Source: JAICYJ01 sp963766445
GTDB taxonomy: Bacteria; Actinomycetota; Thermoleophilia; Gaiellales; JAICJC01
Reading direction: 5' to 3'
DNA: 64,000 nt
NCBI GenBank assembly: GCA_963766445.1
Contig: CAVXZW010000027.1
Span: forward strand, 62,001-126,000
Of the stretch, positions 55,691 through 64,000 are shown piece by piece (the stretch's first letter is position 1; every line of letters begins with the position of its first letter). The notes under the pieces are model-generated. The model was not told the origin of the DNA. It ran no database searches and saw nothing but the letters and a program-made list of their open reading frames with translations. A program made the translations under genes and the position numbers.

Positions 55691-56981
55691 CGATCTGTTG
55701 CAGGTGGCCCCGGCCGGCGCGCTCGTGGGCGAGCTGAGCGTCCCCGGCGACAAGTCCATCAGCCACCGCGCCGTGATGGTCGGCGCCCTCAGCGACGACC
55801 GGGTGACGGTGACAGGGTTCGGCGCCTCCGCCGACACGCTCGCGACGGTCGACGCCTTCCGGGCGATGGGCGTCCCGATCGAGCGGGTCGGGGATGACGG
55901 CCTGGTGATCGAGGGCGTGGGCATGCGCGGGCTGCGGCCGCCCGACGGCGTGATCGACGTGCGCAACGCGGGCACGCTGATGCGGATCCTGCCCGGCATA
56001 CTGGCCGGTCAGAGCGGCACCTTCACGCTGGACGGCGACGAGAGCATCCGCCGCCGGCCGATGCGCCGGATCGCCGACCCGCTGGAGCGGATGGGCGTGT
56101 CCATCGAGACCAGCGAGGGGCTGCCGCCGGTGACGGTGCACGCGACCGGCGCGGTCGAGGCGATCAGCTACCGCCCGCCGGTGGCCTCGGCGCAGGTGAA
56201 GTCGGCGGTGCTGTTCGCGGGCCTGTTCGCCGAGCGCGGCGTGACCGTGGTGGAGGAGGCGATCGCCACCCGCGACCACACGGAGCGGATGCTGCAGCGG
56301 GCCGGGGTGCCGGTCGACCGCCGGCCCGGGTACGTCGGCATCTCACCCGTGCGCGAGCTGGTGCTGCCGGAGATCGCGGTGCCCGGGGACTTCTCGTCGG
56401 CGGCGCCGTTCATCGCGGCCGCCACCATCCTGCAGGGCTCAAGCCTGACGCTGCGCGACATCTCGATCAACCCGACCCGCACCGGCATGCTGGCCGTGCT
56501 GGAGCGGATGGGCGCTCGGGTCGGCCTGTTCCGCCGCCGGCTGGCGGCCGGCGAGCCGGTGGCCGACATCGAGGTGCGGCCGGCCGAGCTGGTGGCGACC
56601 GACATCGAGGCGGAGATCGTGCCCACGCTGATCGACGAGCTGCCCCTGATGGTGCTCCTGGCCAGCTTCGCCCGTGGCACGACCACGATCCGGGGGGCGG
56701 GCGAGCTGCGGGTCAAGGAGTCCGACCGGATCGCGACCGTGGTCGAGCTGCTGAACACCTGCGGCGGCCACGTGACGGCGCTGCCGGACGGCTTCGAGGT
56801 GCTGGGCGTGCCCCACCGGCTGCGCGGCGGGCGGGTCGACGCCGCCGGCGACCACCGGATCGCGATGCTGGGCGCGATCGTCGGCGTCTGCTCGCAGGAG
56901 GGCGTCACCGTCGAGGGCGCTGATGCGCTCGGCGTCAGCTTCCCCGACTTCGCCGACCGGCTGGCCGCGGTGGTGGCATAG
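55683..56981 (+). CDS. aroA: 3-phosphoshikimate 1-carboxyvinyltransferase (EPSP synthase)
   Basis: AroA transfers enolpyruvate from PEP to shikimate 3-phosphate and is the glyphosate target. The 432 residues show LSVPGDKSISHRAVMVGAL, DVRNAGTLMRILPGILAGQ (the glyphosate-contact loop, family form NAGTAxR), FTLDGDESIRRRPMRRI, ASAQVKSAVLFAGLFA, RELVLPEIAVPGDFSSAAPFIAAA, DELPLMVLLASFARGTT, LRVKESDRIATV and DHRIAMLGAIVG. The Leu-Met-Arg in place of Thr-Ala-x-Arg suggests a class II-type, possibly less glyphosate-sensitive enzyme; that is inference. It overlaps tyrA by 8 bases. Confidence 0.96.
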   Translation: MSDDLLQVAPAGALVGELSVPGDKSISHRAVMVGALSDDRVTVTGFGASADTLATVDAFRAMGVPIERVGDDGLVIEGVGMRGLRPPDGVIDVRNAGTLMRILPGILAGQSGTFTLDGDESIRRRPMRRIADPLERMGVSIETSEGLPPVTVHATGAVEAISYRPPVASAQVKSAVLFAGLFAERGVTVVEEAIATRDHTERMLQRAGVPVDRRPGYVGISPVRELVLPEIAVPGDFSSAAPFIAAATILQGSSLTLRDISINPTRTGMLAVLERMGARVGLFRRRLAAGEPVADIEVRPAELVATDIEAEIVPTLIDELPLMVLLASFARGTTTIRGAGELRVKESDRIATVVELLNTCGGHVTALPDGFEVLGVPHRLRGGRVDAAGDHRIAMLGAIVGVCSQEGVTVEGADALGVSFPDFADRLAAVVA

Positions 56982-56985
56982 GCCG

Positions 56986-57628
56986 ATGGTGATCACGATC
57001 GACGGACCGGCCGGCGCCGGGAAGAGCACGATCGCCCGGGCCCTGGCCGAGCGGCTGGGCCTGCGCTACGTGGACACGGGCGCCATGTACCGGGAGCTGA
57101 CGGCGGCTGCGCTGGCGGCCGGCGCCGACCTCGACGACGGCGCCGCGCTGGCCGCGCTGGCCGACACGCCGCCTCCGCCCGGCAGCGACCTGCGGGCCGA
57201 GGCCATCTCCCGGAACGTCAGCGCCGTCTCACGGCATCCGCAGGTGCGGGCGGCCATGCGCGGGCGGCAGCGTGCGCAGGCGGTCGACGCCGTGCTCGAG
57301 GGGCGCGACACCGGCTCGGTGGTCTGCCCGGACGCCGACCTGAAGATCTACCTGGTGGCGTCGGCCGGTGTGCGCGCCGCCCGCCGCGCCGCGGAGCTGG
57401 ACCTGCCGGTTGACGAGGTCGAGCGGTCGATCGTCCAGCGCGACGAGCTCGACTCCGAGCAGCTGGCGCCGGCGCCGGACGCCGTGGTGATCGACAGCAG
57501 CGGGCTGAGCGTGCAGGAGGTGGTGGCGCGGATCGTGGCCCTCCTGCCGGTGCAGCCGGCAACGCCGCTGCCCGGCGACCGCTTCTGGCGGACGGTGCGG
57601 CCGGTGGCCGAGCCGGCCTTCCAGCGGC
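56986..57628 (+). CDS. cmk: Cytidylate kinase, apparently fused to PlsC
   Basis: Cmk phosphorylates CMP and dCMP. From ATG 56986: VITIDGPAGAGKSTIARALAERLG (Walker A), YVDTGAMYREL, ISRNVSAVSRHPQVRAAM, VLEGRDTGSVVCPDADLKIYLVAS and the lid-region RRAAELDLPVDEVERSIVQRDELDS. The kinase domain ends near residue 190. There is no stop codon before the acyltransferase: the frame runs into RFWRTVRPVAEP-AFQR, which is the N-terminal helix usual for PlsC, and after one surplus base at 57628 continues as PlsC. A single ~390-residue bifunctional protein is likely. Confidence 0.9.
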
Positions 57629-58160
57629 ATGCTGCGGCTGTCCGTGACGGGCGCCGAGCACGTGCCGCGGCAGCGGGCCGGTGGTGTTCGTCGCCAACCA
57701 CCAGTCGCTGTGGGACATCCCGGCGCTGGGCGCCGCGCAGCCGCGGGCGATCCGCTACATGGCCAAGTCGGAGCTGTTCCGGCCGCGGCCGTTCGCCGCC
57801 TTCCTGCGGATGGGCGGCACCTTCGGCGTGCGCCGCGGCGAGCCCGACCGCGAGGCGCTGCGCACGGTCCACGAGACGCTCGCGGGCGGAGGCACGGTGG
57901 GCGTGTTCATCCAGGGCCATCGCCAGGAGGGCTTCGAGGAGGCAAAGGCCGGCGCCGGGCGGATCGCCGTGGTCGAGCAGGCCGACGTGGTGCCGGTGGC
58001 GCTGCGCAGCCGCAGCTGGCGGCCGGGCCGCCGCATCGCGGTCGCCTTCGGCCCGCCCCGCCGCTACGCCCGCGACGGCCGCCGGGCGGCCGAGGCCTAC
58101 CGCGAGACGGCCGACCAGCTGATGGCCGAGATCCGCAGCCTGTACGAGGGCGCCGGATGA
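57629..58160 (+). CDS. plsC: 1-acylglycerol-3-phosphate acyltransferase (PlsC) domain or gene, frameshifted
   Basis: PlsC adds the second acyl chain to lysophosphatidate in phospholipid synthesis. Motifs are MLRLSVTGAEHVP, then after a surplus C at 57671 VVFVANHQSLWDIPALG (catalytic H-x4-D), SELFRPRPFAAFLRMGGTFGVRRGE, and GGGTVGVFIQGHRQEGFEEAKAG (family form FPEGTRS). The Glu of the third motif is replaced, which is unusual. ATG 57629 exists in the right frame, so a separate gene is possible, but then cmk would have no proper stop. The end overlaps der (ATGA). Confidence 0.85.
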
Positions 58161-59513
58161 GCGAGCAGCCGCAGGAGCAGATCGAGCAGCAGCCGCAGCA
58201 GCGCCGGCTGGCCGGCCGGGTGGCGGTGGTCGGCTTCCCGAATGCGGGCAAGTCGACCCTGATCAACCGGTTGACGTCGAGCCGCCAGGCGGTGGTGCAC
58301 GAGACGCCGGGCGTGACGCGCGACCGCACCGAGTCGGTGTGCGAGTGGCGCGGCCGTGAGTTCGTCCTGATCGACACGGGCGGCGTCGATCCCGGCGATG
58401 ACTCGCCGATGCAGTCCGAGGTCGCCGAGCAGGCACGGATCGCCGTGCAGGAGGCGCACCTGGTGCTGCTCGTGATCGATGCCCGTGCCGGGCTGGCCGC
58501 CGGCGACGAGGAGATCGCGCAGATCCTGCGCCGCTCGCGGCGGCCCGTGCTGGTGGTCGCCAACAAGGTGGACGATCCATCGCACGAGGCCGGCGGCCTG
58601 GAGCTGCACGCGCTGGGGCTGGGCGATCCGATCTCGGTGTCGGCGCTGCACGGCCGTGGCACCGGCGACCTGCTGGACGCGATCGTGGAGGCGCTCGAGC
58701 GGATCGACGGCGCCGAGCACGACGAGGACACCGGGAGACGAGATCCGGGTGGCGATCCTGGGTCGCCCCAACGTCGGCAAGTCCTCGCTGCTGAACGCCA
58801 TCCTGGGCCGGCCGCGGGTGATCGTGTCGGAGGTGGCGGGCACCACCCGCGACAGCGTCGACACCGTCTTCGTGCGAAACGAGCGGCATTTCCGGCTGAT
58901 CGACACGGCCGGGCTGCGCCGCAAGCGCAAGCACCGGCAGGGGATCGAGTACTACAGCGAGCTGCGGGCGCTGCAGGCGGTCGGCCGTGCGGACATCGCG
59001 CTGGTGCTGGTGGATTCGTCCGACGGGCTGGTGGAGGGCGACCTGGCGGTGGCGGACGAGGCCCGCAAGGCCGGCTGTGCGACGCTGGTGGTGCTCTCGA
59101 AGTGGGACATCACGACCGTCGAGATCGAGGACGTGCGCGAGCGGATGCTCGTCAAGCTGCGGCAGCGGCCGGCGATCATGACCACCTCGGCGCTGACGGG
59201 GCGCAACGTGGACAAGCTGCTGGACGCCGTGGAGGAGCTGTTCGGCCGCTTCACCTCCCGCGCCGGCACCGGGGTGCTGAACCGGGCGATGGAGGAGATC
59301 ACCGCCAAGCGCGAGCCGCCGCGCAGCGGCCGGCGGCGCCTGAACCTGCTGTACGCGACCCAGTACGACACGAGGCCGCCGCGATTCCGTATCGTGGTCA
59401 ACGACCGCAGCCTGGTCACCCGCGACTATGCCTACTACGTCGAGAACCAGCTCCGCGCCCGGCTCGGGCTCGAGGGTGCGCCCGTGATCATCGACTTCCA
59501 GAGCCGCAAATGA
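58157..59513 (+). CDS. der: Ribosome biogenesis GTPase Der (EngA), one frameshift
   Basis: Der has two tandem GTPase domains and a KH-like domain and assists 50S assembly. The corrected length is 451 residues, with a surplus G in the GGG at 58733-58735. Domain 1: VAVVGFPNAGKSTLINRL, ETPGVTRDRTESV, LIDTGGVD, VANKVDD. Domain 2: VAILGRPNVGKSSLLNAIL, VAGTTRDSVDTV, LIDTAGLRRKRKHRQGIEYYS, LSKWD. The KH-like end has RRLNLLYATQYDTRPPRFRIVVND and YYVENQLRARLGLEGAPVII. A Gln-rich head of ~20 residues is extra. Confidence 0.95.
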
Positions 59514-60497
59514 GGGCGGCGGTGATCGGCGGCGGCAGCTGGGGCACCGCGTTCGCGCGGCTGCTGGCGATGGCCGGGCACGAGACGACGCTGGTCTGCC
59601 GCGACCGCGACCAGGCTCACGCCGTCGCCACGCACCACCGCAACCCGCGGTACCTGTTCGACGTCGAGCTGCCCGCGACGCTGGGCGCGGCATGGCTCGA
59701 GGACGCCCAGCTGTCGTCCACCGAGCTGGTTGCCATGGCCGTGCCCAGCCGCTGGTTCGCCGAGACGCTGGAGCTGCTGGCGCCGCGGCTGGGAGACGAT
59801 GCCGCCCTGCTGTCGCTGACCAAGGGGCTCGATCCGGCCACCCATCGCCGCATGAGCGAGGTGCTGGAGACGGTCGCACCCCGTGACCGCATCGCCGTCC
59901 TGTCGGGCCCCAACCACGCGGAGGAGGTGGCCCGCGACTATCCGACGGCGTCGGTGCTGGCCAGCGACAGCATCGACCTGGCGCGCCGTCTCCAGGCCGC
60001 CGTGTCGACCTCGCGGCTGCGCGTCTACGCCTCGGTGGACGTGGTCGGCGTCGAGCTGTGCGCGGCCGCCAAGAACGTGATGGGCCTGGCCGCGGGCGTG
60101 TCGGACGGGCTCGGGTTCGGCGACAACGCCAAGGCCGCGATCATCACCCGCGGCATGGCCGAGATGGCGCGCATGGGCGAGGCATTCGGCGCCAAGCCGC
60201 GCACCTACTCGGGCATGGCCGGCATGGGCGATCTGGTCGCCACCTGCACGTCGCAGCTGTCCCGCAACCGACGGGCCGGGAGAGCTGCTCGCCAAGGGCG
60301 TCCCGTCGGACTGGATCGAGCAGGAGATCGGGCAGGTGGCGGAGGGGCTGACGACCGCCCCGGCGCTGCGCGACCTGGCCCGCGACAACGGCCTCGAGCT
60401 GCCGATCACGGAGGCCGTCTGCAGTGTCGCGGACGGCACGATGACGGCGCTGGAGGCGCTTGCGGGCCTGATGGCGCGTGAGCCCGCGGAGGAGTGA
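59510..60497 (+). CDS. gpsA: Glycerol-3-phosphate dehydrogenase [NAD(P)+], one frameshift
   Basis: GpsA reduces dihydroxyacetone phosphate to sn-glycerol 3-phosphate, the backbone for phospholipids made by PlsC. It has 328 residues after ignoring a surplus G at 60278-60280. Motifs are AAVIGGGSWGTAFARLLA, VAMAVPSRWFAETLELL, LSLTKGLDP, AVLSGPNHAEEVARDYPTA, VELCAAAKNVMGLAAGVSDGLGFGDNAKAAIITRGMAEM (catalytic Lys) and SGMAGMGDLVATCTS. The order der-gpsA is common. It makes G3P biosynthetically, so the decayed glpK/glpA remnant removes only glycerol use. Confidence 0.95.
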
Positions 60498-60528
60498 GGG
60501 CCATCCGGGTTGCGCCCGGGGCCGCTGG

Positions 60529-60534
60529 TAGAGT
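60529..60534 (+). promoter_or_regulatory. -10 box of metK (TAGAGT)
   Basis: TAGAGT ends seven bases before GTG 60542. No S-adenosylmethionine riboswitch fits in the 44-base gap after gpsA. Confidence 0.5.
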
Positions 60535-60541
60535 GCCCGCC

Positions 60542-61773
<1,232 letters not shown>

Positions 61774-61777
<4 letters not shown>

Positions 61778-63719
61778 TCGCCCGCACCCAGCCGCTGGTA
61801 ACGGCCCGGGCGGTGGACCGGCCGTTCGACTATGCGGTGCCGGAGCAGCTCGCCGCCGACGTGGTGCGCGGCTCGCTGGTGCGGGTGGCGCTCGGCTCGC
61901 GCGAGGTTGACGGCGTCGTGGAGTCGGTCGCGAGCGAGCCGGACGCGGACGGCGGTGAGCTGAAGCCTGTGCTCGAGGTGACCGGCCGGCTGCCGGAGCC
62001 TCTGCTTGACCTGGCCGTCTGGATCGCCGAGGGCACGGCCTCGACGCTGGCCCGCGCGGTGGCGCTGGTGGTGCCGCCGCCGCCACCGAAGCGGCGGCTG
62101 AAGCCGGTCGCGGAACCGGTTTCCGAGGACAGGCCGGTGACGCTGACCGACGCCCAGCAGGCCGCTGTGGACGCGATCGAGCGGGCGCGGGCGGACGGCG
62201 CGCACGAGGTGCTGCTGCACGGCGTCACCGGATCGGGCAAGACCGAGGTCTACCTGCGGGCGATCGAGCGGGAGCTGGCGGATGGGCGGGGCGCGATCGT
62301 GCTGGTGCCGGAGATCGCGCTGACGCCGCAGACGGCCGCCCGCTTCCAGGCCCGTTTCGGCGACACCGTGGCGGTGCTGCACAGCGCGCTCACCCCGGCC
62401 CGGCGCGGCGCTGAGCACCGGCGCATCGCCGACGGCGAGGCGCGCGTCGTGGTGGGCGCCCGCTCGGCGGTGTTCGCCGCAATGCCGCGGCTGGGCATGA
62501 TCGTGGTGGACGAGGAGCACGACGCCTCCTACAAGCACGAGAGCGATCCCCGATACGACGCCCGCCGCGTGGCTGCGAAGCGGGCCCGGCTGGAGGGCGC
62601 CCTGGTCGTGTTCGGCAGCGCCACCCCGCGGCCGGAGTCCTGGCACGGCATCCCGCGCCGGATCGCGCTACCCGGGCGCGTGGGCGGGCCGCTGCCGGCG
62701 GTGGAGGTCGTCGATCTGCGGCACGACGGCGGCTACCCGCTGACGCGGCCGCTGCGTGACGCGCTGGGGCGGATCGAGGACGCGGGCGGCCGTGCCATCC
62801 TGCTCCAGAACCGTCGTGGCTCCGCGGCTGCGATCCACTGCCGGTCGTGCGGGCACGGCTGGCGCTGCCCGCGCTGCGACGTCTCGCTGTCGCTGCACGG
62901 CGGCGCCCGCCTGGTCTGTCACCACTGCGGCTACAGCGAGCGCCCGCCGCGGGCATGTCCTGTTTGCGGCTCGGTGGACATCACCCGCATCGGCTCCGGC
63001 ACGCGGGCGGTGGAGGAGGAGCTGGGCGACCTGTTCCCGGGGCTGACCGTGCTGCGGCTGGACGCCGACGTGGCGGCCCGCAGCGACGAGCCGGAGGCCA
63101 CCCTGGCGGCGTTCCGCGCGGCGACCGGGCGGTGCTGGTGGGTACGCAGCTGGTGGCCAAGGGGCACGACGTACCCGGGGTCACGCTGGCTGCGGTGCTG
63201 GACGCCGAGACCGGGATGGCGATGCCGGACTTCCGGGCGGAGGAGCGCACGTTCGCCCTGCTGACGCAGCTGGCCGGCCGTCCCGGGCGGCCGGGCGACC
63301 CGCAGGGACGGGTGCTGATCCAGGCCTGGGAACCGGCCTCGCGGGTGGTCGAGCTGGCCGCGCGGCACGCCGTGGAGGAGTTTCTGGACGGCGAGCTGGA
63401 GCGGCGAAGCGAGCTCGGCTATCCGCCGTTCCGGCGGCTGGTGCGGGTGCTGGTGACGGCTCCCGAGCCACAGGTGGCCGAGGACATCGCCATCACGCTG
63501 GCCGACGCTGCGGCGCCGGCGCTGGGCGACGATCAGCTGCTGGGGCCGGCACCGCTGTTCCGGCTGCGTGACCGCTCGCGCAGCCATCTGCTGGTGAAGA
63601 CGGCCGACCCGCGCCGGGCGGCGGCGGTGTTCCGGGGCCTGCTGCGCGACCTGTCGGCCGACCTGCGACGGGCGGGCGCGACGGCGGTCGTCGATGTCGA
63701 TCCCCAGTCTTTCAACTAA
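61774..63719 (+). CDS. priA: Primosomal replication protein N' (PriA), one frameshift, possible CTG start
   Basis: PriA restarts stalled replication forks. The corrected 648 residues have an N-terminal 3'-DNA-binding domain (LVTARAVDRPFDYAVPEQLAADVVRG) and a helicase core with LLHGVTGSGKTEVYLRAI (Walker A), LVPEIALTPQ and GMIVVDEEHDASYKHE (DEEH). The zinc sites are CRSCGHGWRCPRC and CHHCGYSERPPRACPVC, and VLVGTQLVAKGHDVPGVTL follows. One G is missing at 63120/63121, the only clear -1 in the window. The N-terminus has no ATG/GTG/TTG early enough; CTG 61774, overlapping the metK TGA, fits family length, while GTG 61813 would cut conserved residues. Confidence 0.93.
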
Positions 63720-63722
63720 CCT
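63717..63722 (+). promoter_or_regulatory. -10 box TAACCT of the isochorismatase-family gene
   Basis: TAACCT overlaps the priA stop and ends seven bases before ATG 63730. Confidence 0.35.
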
Positions 63723-63729
63723 TCCCGGC

Positions 63730-64000
63730 ATGGCACGAGCACTGGTGATCGTCGACATCCAGAACGATTATTTCCCGGGCGGCCGCTGCGAGCTGGTCGG
63801 CCCGGAGCAGGCCGCGGAGCGAGCGTCGGTCGTGCTGGAGGGCTTCCGCGAGCGGGGCGAGCCGGTGTTCCACGTGCAGCACCTGTGGGAGGGCGACGAC
63901 GCCGAGTACCTCTCGCCCGGCACCCCCGGGGTCGAGATCCACGATTCGGTGCGGCCGGCCGCCGGAGAGCCGGTGACCCAGAAGGCCTACCCGAACAGCT
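63730..64000 (+). CDS. Isochorismatase-family cysteine hydrolase, 5' part only
   Basis: The gene runs off the right end, and 90 residues are visible. ARALVIVDIQNDYFPGGRCELVG carries the catalytic Asp of the family's Asp-Lys-Cys triad. VFHVQHLWEGDDAEYLSPGTPGVEIH matches the metal/substrate loop, and EPVTQKAYPNS should contain the Lys. The Cys lies beyond the window. Family members include nicotinamidase, isochorismatase and biuret hydrolase; the substrate cannot be assigned from this part. Confidence 0.85.
   Translation, partial: MARALVIVDIQNDYFPGGRCELVGPEQAAERASVVLEGFRERGEPVFHVQHLWEGDDAEYLSPGTPGVEIHDSVRPAAGEPVTQKAYPNS

Noticed and set aside
60498..60541. SAM riboswitch before metK
   Set aside because: The gap is 44 bases with a -10 box next to the start; there is no room for a riboswitch.

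Overview
The window is one contiguous piece of a very GC-rich bacterial chromosome. Gene content points to Actinomycetota and, by inference, to a deep-branching class such as Thermoleophilia. The supporting genes are a DivIVA/SepF/YggT division set, an ImuB-DnaE2 mutasome behind a CGAAC-N4-GTTCG LexA box, two-subunit glycyl-tRNA synthetase, PPDK with its DUF299-type regulator, a type II DAHP synthase, the MEP pathway, and a MurA with Asp in place of the catalytic Cys. There are no rRNA genes, tRNAs, insertion sequences, phage genes or CRISPR arrays. Nearly all of it is core housekeeping DNA.

Layout: 1-5.7 kb holds the end of mutM, a YbaK-type deacylase, a membrane-anchored secreted protein, recO, a lipoprotein and glyQS. 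5.7-8.2 kb is a heavily decayed glycerol-catabolism operon (glpA, a glpB-like gene, a small gene and glpK) cut off at both ends. 8.3-12.9 kb has the PPDK regulator, ppdK, comB and two tiny paralogous membrane proteins. 12.9-17.8 kb is the SOS mutasome (imuB, a DUF6504 gene, dnaE2). 17.8-25.2 kb has a zinc ribbon protein, DedA, a nuclease-fold enzyme, a PLP enzyme, an HD hydrolase, murA, a SUKH-like gene, hisD and ridA. 25.2-33.4 kb has a DHH-CBS-CBS-tRNA nucleotidyltransferase, a CrtC-like protein, then pgeF-yggS-sepF, an APH(6)-like kinase, proC, yggT and divIVA. 33.6-38.3 kb is traR/dksA-lspA-rluD-rpsB-tsf-pyrH-frr. 38.3-40.4 kb is an accessory insertion. 40.4-45.8 kb is uppS-cdsA-dxr-rseP-ispG. 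46-52 kb has dnaE, scpA, scpB and rluB. 52-63.7 kb has trpS facing away from a long aroH-tyrA-aroA-cmk-plsC-der-gpsA-metK-priA run. An isochorismatase-family gene runs off the right end.

Two expression habits stand out. Genes inside operons are coupled by 4-base ATGA or GTGA overlaps, and apparently by CTGA twice. First genes of operons very often have a TANNNT -10 hexamer whose last T lies only 6-10 bases before the start codon and no ribosome binding site, which implies leaderless mRNAs.

About twenty conserved genes carry single-base frameshifts, 24 of 25 clear ones being +1. Most are best read as sequence or assembly errors, so those genes are annotated full length across the shift. The 5.7-8.2 kb block is different: it also has dense substitutions and missing gene ends, and may be true decay.
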